Of a DNA stretch of 33,133 nt, positions 23,685 to 31,970 are shown one piece after another. The translations under genes and the position numbers were made by a program. Within the stretch, counting starts at the first letter, position 1. Every line of letters begins with the position of its first letter. The notes beneath the pieces are model-generated. The model searched no databases, was not told where the DNA came from, and was given only the letters and a program-made list of their open reading frames with translations. Source of the stretch: Prochloron sp. SulCav_FS08_3_32_3330 (GTDB lineage: Bacteria; Cyanobacteriota; Cyanobacteriia; Cyanobacteriales; DYNF01); NCBI GenBank assembly GCA_020721205.1, contig DYNF01000047.1:1-33133 (forward strand), written 5' to 3'.

Positions 23685-24563
23685 TTAACTAACATTGTTA
23701 TCTTGAAAATATTGACCATTTAAAGTTACTTGAGTACGTCCAAAACCAATAGATTCTAAACCCCCAAAATAAAGCTCTTTTTTAAGAGAATTATTGTCTA
23801 ATGTTTCCCATTCAGTTACTTCTAAAGTTTCTTGTAACTTAATAGAATCATTATCTTTTTCTTTAATAGCGATCGGGAAGATTAAAATACTACCTTCAGG
23901 TAAAGCTTCAGTATTAAAAAAGCCACCTTTATCACTATCAACAATTTTCTCATCATCTTTTAATTTAACTCGACTTTGACGAAATAAAGCCATGTCATGA
24001 ATAATTCCCATTTCCGCATCTTCTACCACTAATAAATTAGTAGGAGGATTTTCTAAACCTTCAGGTATCCATTGTAATAACTCTGGAGTATTTCTTAAAT
24101 TGTCAATAAAACCTAAATTAAAAAATAAAACATTGCGAGGATTGGTTAATTTTACTTGATTAGGTTTAGGGAAATTATTAACAGTAGGAGCAGGTAAATT
24201 ACTATTAGTAGATTTTACGATTTGATAATAGCGTTTTAACAATCTTGGACAAGTAATATATACCACAGGTTGCCCCGGACAAAACACAGGAAGCCAAACT
24301 AAAGACGCATATTCAAACTTAACTTTTGCTTCACTGGTTAAAATTTCTGAACTACCTTTTTCCCCTTCATGTCCATAAATTTCATTAGCATATTCACCTA
24401 TATCAGCCCGAAAACGTCCTCGAATAGAACTACCCGGAATAATACCAGTTTGAGTAAATTGATCTCGAAAAATCAAGTTTAAATTACCCGTTTCTTCCCC
24501 CGAAGAAGCACCCACATGAAGGGGTGCTAAAGTTTCCATAATACCGTAAGCTTTGTTATACAT
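23685..24563 (-). CDS. cmr4: Cmr4-like Cas7 backbone protein, catalytic Asp missing
   Basis: The 292-residue RAMP starts MYNKAYGIMETLAPLHVGA and carries IIPGSSIRGRFR (about 40-51) and, near the C-terminus, YFGGLESIGFGRTQV. It is the Cas7-group backbone that lies along the crRNA. In Csm3 and Cmr4 relatives the RNA-cutting Asp sits in a motif like GVDNPVIRD. Here the ungapped equivalent is GNLNLIFRD (residues 26-34), with Leu28 in place of the Asp. Target RNA cleavage may therefore be lost. The first 12 codons and upstream 49 bases are duplicated at 25303-25388. Confidence 0.8.
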   Translation of the reverse strand: MYNKAYGIMETLAPLHVGASSGEETGNLNLIFRDQFTQTGIIPGSSIRGRFRADIGEYANEIYGHEGEKGSSEILTSEAKVKFEYASLVWLPVFCPGQPVVYITCPRLLKRYYQIVKSTNSNLPAPTVNNFPKPNQVKLTNPRNVLFFNLGFIDNLRNTPELLQWIPEGLENPPTNLLVVEDAEMGIIHDMALFRQSRVKLKDDEKIVDSDKGGFFNTEALPEGSILIFPIAIKEKDNDSIKLQETLEVTEWETLDNNSLKKELYFGGLESIGFGRTQVTLNGQYFQDNNVS

Positions 24564-24613
24564 AAATCACTCCTAAATTAATAAAAAAAAATTGTTTGTT
24601 GTTGTGCTTTAGC
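24528..24613 (-). repeat. 86-bp direct repeat, copy at the cmr4 start
   Basis: These bases cover the first 12 codons of cmr4 and its upstream leader. They are repeated at 25303-25388 without visible differences. The MntA/HepT genes lie exactly between the two copies. Confidence 0.9.
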
Positions 24614-24619
24614 ACTAAC

Positions 24620-24970
24620 TTAAATATTAGATTCTTGTACAATAATATTGATTATTTCCTGTAATAAAAAAGGTAAATTATCAGTTACAGTTTGCCAAAC
24701 AATATCATAATTAATGCCAAAATAAGCATGAACTAAACGATTTCTCATCCCAATCATATCTCCCCAAGGAATATGAGGATAACGACTTTGACATTCAGCC
24801 GAAATATTATTAGCGGCTTCACCAATAATTTCTAATTCTTTAACCAGAGATAAAGCCAACATTCGATTATTTTCTAAATCATCTTTAGTTTGATTAGCCA
24901 TAAATTGTAAAGCTTCACTACAAGCATCTCTAATATGTTTTAAACGAGATAAATCATCTTGTAATGTCAT
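24620..24970 (-). CDS. hepT: HepT-like HEPN ribonuclease toxin
   Basis: A 116-residue HEPN protein of the DUF86 type. The conserved RNA-cutting motif RX4HXY appears as RNRLVHAYF near residues 81-89, preceded by the helix LALSLVKELEIIGEAANNIS. HepT cuts RNA or tRNA and is neutralised when its partner MntA adds AMP groups to the Tyr of this motif. The start overlaps the end of mntA by 17 bp. Both motifs are intact, so the pair is likely active. It lies inside the cas operon, on the same strand. Confidence 0.85.
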   Translation of the reverse strand: MTLQDDLSRLKHIRDACSEALQFMANQTKDDLENNRMLALSLVKELEIIGEAANNISAECQSRYPHIPWGDMIGMRNRLVHAYFGINYDIVWQTVTDNLPFLLQEIINIIVQESNI

Positions 24971-25277
24971 ATTGTACCTCCGCTTCTGCTATAACTTTTT
25001 GACGAAAATAAGGGCTTAATTCTTGAGAAGTTCTTAAATCAATTTTTCGACCTAAAAATAATTTTGATAATTCCCTTTCCATTTGAGCTAATTTAAAAAA
25101 AGTAGGCGTATAATTAGCTTCAAATTCTACTAAAAAATCGAGGTCACTTTCAGGGGTAAAATCATCTCTTAAAACTGAACCAAATAAAGATAATTTAGCA
25201 ATAAAATTACGTTGACAAAACTCCTTTAATTCTAATTTTGGAATCATAATAGGTAAAGACAATACATTTTTACTCAT
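24954..25277 (-). CDS. mntA: MntA-like minimal nucleotidyltransferase antitoxin
   Basis: A 107-residue protein with the nucleotidyltransferase signature GSVLRDDFTPESDLDFLVEF (about residues 33-52), in which the metal-binding acids are D49 and D51 region (SDLD), and a downstream RKIDLRT providing the third Asp. Minimal nucleotidyltransferases of this kind polyAMPylate HepT. The ribosome-binding site GGGAGG precedes its ATG. The start codon overlaps the stop of a short frame derived from the duplicated cmr4 start (ATGAGTAA), so translation may be coupled to that leader. Confidence 0.85.
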   Translation of the reverse strand: MSKNVLSLPIMIPKLELKEFCQRNFIAKLSLFGSVLRDDFTPESDLDFLVEFEANYTPTFFKLAQMERELSKLFLGRKIDLRTSQELSPYFRQKVIAEAEVQYDITR

Positions 25278-25338
25278 TATTAAATCCTCCCTTAAAAAAT
25301 ATTAAAGTTTCCATAATACCGTAAGCTTTGTTATACAT
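25270..25338 (-). pseudogene. 22-codon leader frame copied from the cmr4 start
   Basis: The duplicated cmr4 start encodes MYNKAYGIMETL and then continues into IFFKGGFNNE before TAA at 25270-25272. The cmr4 ribosome-binding site was copied with it. Its end overlaps the mntA start by eight bases. It is likely translated, but the peptide has no function that I can infer. Confidence 0.6.
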
Positions 25339-25388
25339 AAATCACTCCTAAATTAATAAAAAAAAATTGTTTGTTGTTGTGCTTTAGC
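25303..25388 (-). repeat. 86-bp direct repeat, copy upstream of mntA
   Basis: This is the second copy of 24528-24613. It lies directly between the nuclease gene stop at 25390 and mntA. Removing the unit 24528-25302 restores a simple nuclease-cmr4 arrangement. Confidence 0.9.
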
Positions 25389-25389
25389 T

Positions 25390-25983
25390 CTAAAAAGAAG
25401 TAGCAAAAATTCCTAAAATTTGAGGTAAATCTTTCAGGTAATATTCATTAAGATCAATGCGACATTCTTGCCCTTCTAACTGCAAAAATTTCCAAATATT
25501 ACCCGAAGTAACTACTCCTAAAATTATGGGTATTTCATTACCTTCTTGTTGATTAAAGATTTGAGCGGCAATCATTTCAGAAATACATTGTCCTAAGCCA
25601 CCCATAATATTTTCTTTTTTAGCTTCTACTAAAGTAATTACTGGAGATTTAATAAATAATTGTTCAGAAGAAGCACTAATTAAAAAATCACAAATTCCAT
25701 TTAATCCTTGTTGACTATCTACATTAAAATCAACTCCTGAAAAAAGACTAAGAGAAGTTTTAACTTGATTTTTTAAGTCTAATAAAATAGGGGCAATAAT
25801 CATTTCTGAACGAGCTTTTTCCGTATTAATTTTTAAAGCTAAATTAGCATTTTGTTCTAAAAAAGTTTTTAAGAGTTCAGAAGGCTCTAAAGGTTTAATT
25901 TCTGTAAATAATTCAAGATTTTCTTGAATTACTAAATTAAACATTTTTTGGACTTTTTCTAAGGTAAAATCACTATAAGACAT
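25390..25983 (-). CDS. PD-(D/E)XK nuclease-like accessory protein
   Basis: The 197-residue frame starts at ATG 25983 after a strong AGGAGG. A restriction-endonuclease-like core is visible: Glu in [13 protein letters not shown], Asp in [11 protein letters not shown] (about 94-104), the EAK triad in [13 protein letters not shown] (about 114-126) and a Gln in [10 protein letters not shown]. This order (E, D, ExK, Q) is typical of PD-(D/E)XK enzymes. The family is widespread in cyanobacteria outside CRISPR loci, so it may be a passenger in the operon rather than a dedicated effector. It lies 58 bases downstream of cmr3 and on the same strand. Confidence 0.6.
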   Translation of the reverse strand: MSYSDFTLEKVQKMFNLVIQENLELFTEIKPLEPSELLKTFLEQNANLALKINTEKARSEMIIAPILLDLKNQVKTSLSLFSGVDFNVDSQQGLNGICDFLISASSEQLFIKSPVITLVEAKKENIMGGLGQCISEMIAAQIFNQQEGNEIPIILGVVTSGNIWKFLQLEGQECRIDLNEYYLKDLPQILGIFATSF

Positions 25984-26041
25984 CAATTAATCCTCCTTTT
26001 TGTTACAAGCAAGATGCTTGTTTTACTTAAATTTACAACTG

Positions 26042-27130
26042 TTAAACTGGTAAAGCTAAGGCACAACCCCACCGTTTGAAGGAATAACCCTCATAAGGAA
26101 ACCAGTTTTCATCCCAGTTTAACCAAGACTTGGCAAGGGCGTTTTCCAGTATATAAACTGTACCCGCTTGGACAGCATAACGCCCTCTGGATAAGCGTTT
26201 TGTCTTACCTGTGCCACCTAAGCGATAACGATAAGTAGTAGCAGGTTCAGTGAAAATCTGAGTATTTTCCCATTCAGGTACAATTTTCCAGTCGTTACCC
26301 TCTTTAATCATGGGAAAACGATAGGAAAAACGATTAGAACCCCAAATACCATGAGTAATTAAAGCAAATTGATTTCCGATTTCTTGTGTTAATAAATGTC
26401 TAATTTTGGCATTTTCAGAGAGAGGTTGACAGTCAATTTCGACTAAATGACCTTCTCCACCAAAACGATACCAACCCGGTTCTAAATAGGTATTAGTTAA
26501 GTAAATTAAACAGGTTTCAGGGTGCATTTGGACAGAGTTTTCTAAGAATAAACTACCCCTTTCTAAACTCTGATCTACTATTCTTTGATTAGTTTCTAAA
26601 CGAGGATGTAAATGAGGTAAATATTGCCAAGGTACATTATAAACTTGCTCAGGATTTTCCCAATTATTAATAGGTATCCATGTATTATGACTAAATTTTC
26701 CGATGGGTGGAGCTAAAGATTTTTCTTCTTTTTTCAAATCAGAATTAAGCCATTTTTGTTGTTCAATATCCCAGTTTAATTTATGTTCAATTTGTCCTTG
26801 AGTAATTGAATTTGTTTCCTCATCTTCTGAGGAATTTAATCTTGCTAAATAATTAAAAGGTGTGGGAACAAAAAAGTTTTCAGGGTTATCTTCATAAGCC
26901 CAAAATGCTCCGGCGATCATCAAGTCAGGTAAGTCTAAAAATTGAGTGTCTTCCTCTCGATGATTTTTACCATTTTTACTATATTTAGCCGCATATAAAC
27001 CTGATAGGGTGGCAGAAGTAGGTGGAAAACTATTACCGGATCTTCCTACTAAATTTTCAGGGGATAAAAAGGGTCCACTACTAGCGTAAAGTAAACCTAA
27101 TGGTTTGATAATAATTAAATGAGAAAACAT
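26042..27130 (-). CDS. cmr3: Cmr3-like Cas5-group RAMP
   Basis: A 362-residue protein beginning MFSHLIIIKPLGLLYASSG. The segment NSFPPTSATLSGLYAAKY corresponds to the FPPxPxTxxGALR motif of Cmr3. Later GWYRFGGEGHLVEI matches its FGGEGR-type glycine loop. Cmr3 holds the 5' end of the crRNA and joins it to Cas10. It follows cas10 by 40 bases and is followed by the nuclease-like gene. A 7-bp hairpin (ACAAGCA/TGCTTGT, 26005-26021) lies in the spacer downstream. Confidence 0.8.
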   Translation of the reverse strand: MFSHLIIIKPLGLLYASSGPFLSPENLVGRSGNSFPPTSATLSGLYAAKYSKNGKNHREEDTQFLDLPDLMIAGAFWAYEDNPENFFVPTPFNYLARLNSSEDEETNSITQGQIEHKLNWDIEQQKWLNSDLKKEEKSLAPPIGKFSHNTWIPINNWENPEQVYNVPWQYLPHLHPRLETNQRIVDQSLERGSLFLENSVQMHPETCLIYLTNTYLEPGWYRFGGEGHLVEIDCQPLSENAKIRHLLTQEIGNQFALITHGIWGSNRFSYRFPMIKEGNDWKIVPEWENTQIFTEPATTYRYRLGGTGKTKRLSRGRYAVQAGTVYILENALAKSWLNWDENWFPYEGYSFKRWGCALALPV

Positions 27131-27170
27131 AATTGATTAGTTACTGTTAAATTTATCAAAGGTTTTAAAG

Positions 27171-28916
27171 TTAAGAAAATAGATGAAAACCAACTTTAGA
27201 TAAATTAATTATCCATTGATTTAAAGCTTTAATATTTTGAGATGGATTTGCTTTGGGTTGATTCCCTAAAATCCCTGTTTTTTTCTGATTATTAAGGGAT
27301 GTATCCCAACTATAATCTTCTAAAAGTTGAGCCTTTTCGGGGAAATAAATATCAAATAAACCTAAAGCAACTTCACGATTATTCGCAAAACCATGACGGT
27401 TTTCTACGGTGGCAACATCATTATAAAAATGTGTCCAATTGGGGACTTTTTTGTGCTTTTTAGGCTTAATTTTAAGGGATTGAATGGTATCACCCTCTCG
27501 GTCTTGATAAGCCTCTAAAATCTCTTGTAAACACCACCAAGGGCAATACCAATCAAGGTAATTTCCACTATTAAAAAGTATGCGAATAGCTAGACGATCT
27601 CGTCCTTGATCTTTTGCCAATTTTTCCGTTTCTCGACAATGTTGTAAAATATCTCTTTGGGGTACTTGCGCTCCTGTCCATACCCAACCTACACTAACAG
27701 TAATATTTTGTTGATGAAGTTGCCAAAGTTCGGGAAATGTATAAAACCATTCTAAACATTTAATCGCCGTTAATTTATCTTCTGAATTAGGTTTATAAAG
27801 TACCCCAAAAAAGTCATCACCTCCTGCATAAACAATGCGTCCAATATCATTATTTTGACCATTTTTTGTAGTAATTAAACATTGATCTTGAGCTAGATCA
27901 CATTCTCCCCAATTCATCATAGCATTACTAAATTTTTTCAAAATATTTGCTTCAGTTTCATTAATATCTCTAGTGGGATTTGTCACTTTTGCTTGATTTC
28001 TTAAATGTTGTAAATATTCACCTATTTTATCACCATCTCCTTGAAACCAACCTGTCCATAAATTATTTTCATGACGATTAATTTCGACAAAACTTGATGG
28101 TATTTCAAAAGATAATTTAGTTTTTTTACTAATTTTTTTAGCAATATCTTGACAAGTTACTAAACGTTTAATTACTTCAGCAATACTTAAACGCTCATCA
28201 GGGTCTATAATTGATTCACTAAAAACTTTACTTAATATTTCATAAAATTTAGTTATTTCATCAATTTGTTGAGCTAAAGTTAAGGAAGGTAAATCTAAAT
28301 TTTCCTGATGATTTTGTTCAGTTTGGGATGCTTTAATTTTATTCCCTTTTGGCAAGTATTTATGTTCTCCCATGCGATGCCATGCGATCGCCTCACTTCC
28401 TGAAAGGGTAGAACTTTCTCCTTGCCAATTAATACCTGTCCAATTCCGGCTATACTTAATTTGATTAAGTTTTCGACGAAGATGAGTAATAACAGTTTCT
28501 TCATCTTCTGTTATATCGTCTATGGTAGCCTGAGTCCAGAAAAACTCCCAAACATGATTTCCCACATCATTCCATTCGCTTTTCCAAGTATAAATAAATT
28601 CGACTTTATCCTCAATTTCTTGACGACAAATGTTAACAATAGTTTGCCAATGATCATAAAAAGTTTTTTTGGCTATTTCTTCAGGAAAATCACCTTTAAT
28701 AATAATTTGATTTGGTGTACCTTTAGTAACATTAATTAAAGCGGGAGAAATAACATCACAATTATGGATTTTTGCTGTGTGACAAAGGGCAAAAGCCAAA
28801 TAAGAAAGTAATAAAGAACTTCCATATAAGTCTCTTAATTTACGGGATTTTTCAATAAATTTTTGCACGGGGGCAAAGGTAATTACAGTATATTTTTGAT
28901 TAGTTTGTTCAGTCAT
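27171..28916 (-). CDS. cas10: Cas10/Cmr2 without HD domain, cyclase motif intact
   Basis: The 581-residue protein starts directly at the first palm-like region (TFAPVQKFIEKSRKLRDLYG), so the N-terminal HD nuclease found in many Cas10 proteins is absent. The second palm carries FQGDGDKIGEYL near 288-299, and the cyclase motif YAGGDDFFGVLY has GGDD at residues 365-368. Both are required to make cyclic oligoadenylates from ATP. Its ATG follows AAGGAGCAATT. The intact GGDD together with two sensor-type proteins upstream supports signalling as the main output. Confidence 0.9.
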   Translation of the reverse strand: MTEQTNQKYTVITFAPVQKFIEKSRKLRDLYGSSLLLSYLAFALCHTAKIHNCDVISPALINVTKGTPNQIIIKGDFPEEIAKKTFYDHWQTIVNICRQEIEDKVEFIYTWKSEWNDVGNHVWEFFWTQATIDDITEDEETVITHLRRKLNQIKYSRNWTGINWQGESSTLSGSEAIAWHRMGEHKYLPKGNKIKASQTEQNHQENLDLPSLTLAQQIDEITKFYEILSKVFSESIIDPDERLSIAEVIKRLVTCQDIAKKISKKTKLSFEIPSSFVEINRHENNLWTGWFQGDGDKIGEYLQHLRNQAKVTNPTRDINETEANILKKFSNAMMNWGECDLAQDQCLITTKNGQNNDIGRIVYAGGDDFFGVLYKPNSEDKLTAIKCLEWFYTFPELWQLHQQNITVSVGWVWTGAQVPQRDILQHCRETEKLAKDQGRDRLAIRILFNSGNYLDWYCPWWCLQEILEAYQDREGDTIQSLKIKPKKHKKVPNWTHFYNDVATVENRHGFANNREVALGLFDIYFPEKAQLLEDYSWDTSLNNQKKTGILGNQPKANPSQNIKALNQWIINLSKVGFHLFS

Positions 28917-28925
28917 AATTGCTCC

Positions 28926-29981
28926 TTAAAAGTAATATTTTACTTGATTAATTTTGATTAAATCTTGATAAGATTGAGGCTCAGAATTAAAATTAGTTAA
29001 GATAATATTCCAATAGTTTCCTATTGCCATTCCTCCTGCTATAGCTAAACTAACAGGCATAGAATAAACTAATTTTATTTCTTCATAATTTTGTTGTTCT
29101 TCATTTAAAATATGGGAAATTTCTCTAACATAATCTAGCCAAATCTCTCTAAACTCTATAGTATTACTATTAGTATTTTCTAAAGAAATTAAATCACCAT
29201 AATCTTTAATTTCTGGATTATTTAATTTAATTTTATGGGAAGCTGTATCAATAGCAACAGTTAATTTTCCTGTGTTATTATTGGCAATAAGTTTAGTCTG
29301 TGTAAATTTTTCAAGATGAGTAATTTTTTCTTTTAATTCTCGATCTTTAACTGTAATAACACTTTCATAACTATTAGTTGCTTGGTTTCTTTGAAAAATT
29401 ATCATTCCCTCTCTTTGTAACATTGCACCAATTAACCAAGCAACGCTAATTGGACCTATATATGCTAAATATATAGTAGAATCTTGAGGCGTTTTTTCCT
29501 TAACTTTTTCAATTAATTTTTTGGTAATTTGTAAAAAAGAAATTAAACGAGGTGTATCAAAAATATCTCCATTATATTTATGCACTAAATCTTGAGAAGT
29601 AATACCTAAATATTTCTCAATATCTTTTTTATAATTATTATAAATAGGTTGTTTTTGTATTAAGGTAAATAAAGAATTTAAAGCATCATTTTCATTATGA
29701 GGATTAGAGATATTAATAACAATAGGAAGGGGTAAATTTTCTTGAGTATAAATTTGATATTTTTTTGCTTCTGTGATAATTCCTACGAGAAGAATAATGA
29801 TCGAAATAGCCCCAACTCCAAAAACAGCATAAGGAGAAATAACGGCTACAAAACTAGGAGCAATAGTTGCTAATAGTCCTGCTGTTATGGTATAAGAATT
29901 ATCTAAGATAATCGCTCTCGGTTTTTTTACCGCCGTCTCTAACAGTTTTTTTAAACTAAATTTCTGATGATGTTTTAACAT
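28926..29981 (-). CDS. Membrane-anchored SAVED-domain effector candidate
   Basis: From ATG 29981 the protein has 351 residues; an upstream TTG at 29993 is less likely. Two hydrophobic segments form a hairpin near residues 28-69 (SYTITAGLLATIAPSFVAVIS and AISIIILLVGII). The C-terminal half resembles a SAVED domain, the cyclic-oligonucleotide sensor known from CBASS and type III systems: IYLAYIGPISVAWLIGAM, TGKLTVAIDT, and VYSMPVSLAIAGGMAIG near the end. It begins 31 bases after the CARF gene and ends nine bases before cas10. I infer a membrane effector opened or assembled by cyclic oligoadenylate. The SAVED call is motif-based and moderately sure. Confidence 0.6.
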   Translation of the reverse strand: MLKHHQKFSLKKLLETAVKKPRAIILDNSYTITAGLLATIAPSFVAVISPYAVFGVGAISIIILLVGIITEAKKYQIYTQENLPLPIVINISNPHNENDALNSLFTLIQKQPIYNNYKKDIEKYLGITSQDLVHKYNGDIFDTPRLISFLQITKKLIEKVKEKTPQDSTIYLAYIGPISVAWLIGAMLQREGMIIFQRNQATNSYESVITVKDRELKEKITHLEKFTQTKLIANNNTGKLTVAIDTASHKIKLNNPEIKDYGDLISLENTNSNTIEFREIWLDYVREISHILNEEQQNYEEIKLVYSMPVSLAIAGGMAIGNYWNIILTNFNSEPQSYQDLIKINQVKYYF

Positions 29982-30012
29982 TTTTAAGTTCAATTTTTTT
30001 GTTATTTTTATT

Positions 30013-31134
30013 TTAGTGTAAACCTTCAGCTAAAAAGTCAATTATATATTTATCGTCCTCTTGAAAATGTCCAAAAAGCCGATAAGCTTTACCATCTGCC
30101 CAAGCATCACATTCATGGGTAGAGATGCCTTTATAGGGTTTACCTTTTAACTGTTTAAAGTCTAAAGATTGAAGATAATCTTGTTTATTAGAATCTAAAT
30201 AACGACTCAGTTGATCACAGCGAATATTTACCTCTTTAATTTTATTTTTAGGTAAATTTTTACAGTCATTTTTTAACTGTTCACTATATAATAATTGATT
30301 ACTTAAAGGTGATAATAATTCCTGTTCATAATAATTATCTTTTACTTGAGACCAAATTAATGTTCCCCATTCAGAAAGTTGCACATTTTCCACATTTTCT
30401 AAGATAAAAAGTAAAGTTTCAGGAATATTATTACATTCATTTTTATTAACAAATAAATTTATTCCTAAACGACGAAAAACTGTTAAATTTTCATCTATAA
30501 TTCCTTGAGTATCTAATTTAATTGGTAAACGGGGAATTTGTAATAATTCTGAACTAAATTGAAAAATATAAATCGTTTCATCAGCATAAAATGAGGATAT
30601 TGCCTGTAAAAAACCTTGGACACTTTTAAAGCCACCAGTAAGATTAAATACCACATAATATTTACTTGCTCGTAAAGGCTTAATATTGTCTTCACACCAT
30701 TGAATTAACTCCGACATTGCTAACCGAAATCTATCTTTTTCATTAGTGGCTAAGTCAGGAATATTAACCACTTCAGCCCGTAATTTTTGTTGTTGTAACC
30801 ATGCAACAATAATTTTACCCACTTCTCTACCTTGATAGGTGTCACTGACTAAAATATAATGCTGATCTGGCACTCCACTATGGGGAATTTGATTTTGATA
30901 ATAGGTTAAAATTCCATTTAACTCCGCACTAAGTTTTTTTACTTCTTGAAAATTAGTTAAACTTAATACCATTTCACGACGTTGTTGAAGATGTTGAGAA
31001 ATAACTATTTTATCTTCAGGTGTTAATTCATTTTCTTGACAATTAGCAGTTTTAAATAATAATTGTCTGATATTATTGTCCACATTGTTAGTTAATAAAC
31101 TTGTGCCACAAGGGGATATAAATACATTAGACAT
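30013..31134 (-). CDS. CARF-domain protein (APE2256-type) with RelE-like C-terminus
   Basis: The 373-residue protein opens with ISPCGTSLLTNN, and at 164-170 has NLTGGFK, the two ligand-contacting motifs of the APE2256/Csm6-like CARF group. Residues 90-180 give the expected Rossmann pattern. The last 45 residues, HECDAWADGKAYRLFGHF and YIIDFLAEGLH, resemble a RelE-type toxin strand-turn set, so the protein may be a CARF-RelE ribosome-dependent mRNA interferase (Cami1-like) or may contain a ring nuclease-only CARF with an unrelated tail. It is the first gene of the operon, 520 bp from array 2, and would be activated by cyclic oligoadenylate. Confidence 0.7.
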   Translation of the reverse strand: MSNVFISPCGTSLLTNNVDNNIRQLLFKTANCQENELTPEDKIVISQHLQQRREMVLSLTNFQEVKKLSAELNGILTYYQNQIPHSGVPDQHYILVSDTYQGREVGKIIVAWLQQQKLRAEVVNIPDLATNEKDRFRLAMSELIQWCEDNIKPLRASKYYVVFNLTGGFKSVQGFLQAISSFYADETIYIFQFSSELLQIPRLPIKLDTQGIIDENLTVFRRLGINLFVNKNECNNIPETLLFILENVENVQLSEWGTLIWSQVKDNYYEQELLSPLSNQLLYSEQLKNDCKNLPKNKIKEVNIRCDQLSRYLDSNKQDYLQSLDFKQLKGKPYKGISTHECDAWADGKAYRLFGHFQEDDKYIIDFLAEGLH

Positions 31135-31497
31135 ACCTTTGATTTTCCTTATTTTGTAATTTGATTAAAAATCATCATATACCGAGATTAAATTTAGGTT
31201 ACTTCATTAATCAAAAAAAAAGTAAATTTACATAATATTACTTAACATTTTGTCAGAAAAATTAAAATCTATCTGAAGATAATGTGCGTTTTTATTGGCT
31301 TTCGTCTGAGGCTCAATCACTGGTAATCACCATTGGTAGTGAAACTCCATCAGCACCTGCTAATTATTTTATTGTTTAGTCATTTGGGTGGAGATGGCTA
31401 TTTTTTGTAAACAAAAAAACAAAAAACATTTCTCTGTCTAGCTTTAAGCTTTTTTTTAAACTTCTATTCTCGATCTACACCCAAAAGGAAATCGCCA
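31135..31497. promoter_or_regulatory. Upstream region of the cas operon
   Basis: This non-coding stretch must contain the promoter for the minus-strand operon. I could not single out a -10/-35 pair with confidence in such AT-rich DNA. A plus-strand frame at 31266-31379 (NVRFYWLSSEAQSLVITIG... to a TAG) looks like a gene remnant, but I cannot name it. AGCTTTAAGCT near 31440 is a small palindrome. Confidence 0.4.
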
Positions 31498-31690
31498 AAA
31501 CCCTATTGTTTTCGTTTTTGGGTGTCGAATCTTTACTATATAAGGTTTTGAACCCAATAATTATGACAACTTTTTTTCGGTTTTATGTTAAAATTAGTTT
31601 GTGCGTCGAATCGAGGCTTGAAATCCTTACAGGGTGATAGCCCCCAGACGAACTCCCTACCTATTGGGTTAAATAGGATTAGTTGGAAAC
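31498..31690. repeat. 193-bp inverted repeat, right arm
   Basis: Exact reverse complement of 20948-21140. It contains the first-in-window repeat of array 2 and the shared trailer with two GTGTCGAATC/GTGCGTCGAATC motifs (31520-31531 and 31600-31613). Confidence 0.9.
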
Positions 31691-31970
31691 AAAATACCAA
31701 CTTCTTCTTGTAATACATCACCAGTTCCCTACCTATTGGGTTAAATAGGATTAGTTGGAAACCATAAACACTATTTGTGCATTAACCACATTACCCCCTA
31801 CCTATTGGGTTAAATAGGATTAGTTGGAAACACTACCTCCGGAAGCAGTGTAGACGGTGTAACCGCCCCTACCTATTGGGTTAAATAGGATTAGTTGGAA
31901 ACACGGATCCATTTCTGAAAGAGCTTCTAATATTCCCTACCTATTGGGTTAAATAGGATTAGTTGGAAAC
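31655..31970 (-). CRISPR. CRISPR array 2 (5 repeats, 4 spacers)
   Basis: Five copies of the same 36-nt repeat, inverted on this strand (CCCTACCTATTGGG... to ...GTTGGAAAC), start at 31655, 31727, 31796, 31867 and 31935. Spacers are 36, 33, 35 and 32 nt. The leader lies at the right, so the array is read on the minus strand towards the cas operon, mirroring array 1. The spacers differ from those of array 1. Confidence 0.97.

Noticed and set aside
28422-28739. Plus-strand frame inside cas10
   Set aside because: It lies entirely within the cas10 coding region on the opposite strand and shows no protein features.
31266-31379. Short plus-strand frame NVRFYWLSSEAQSLV... as a gene
   Set aside because: It has no start codon and no family I can name. 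It is probably a remnant and is mentioned only in the intergenic entry.
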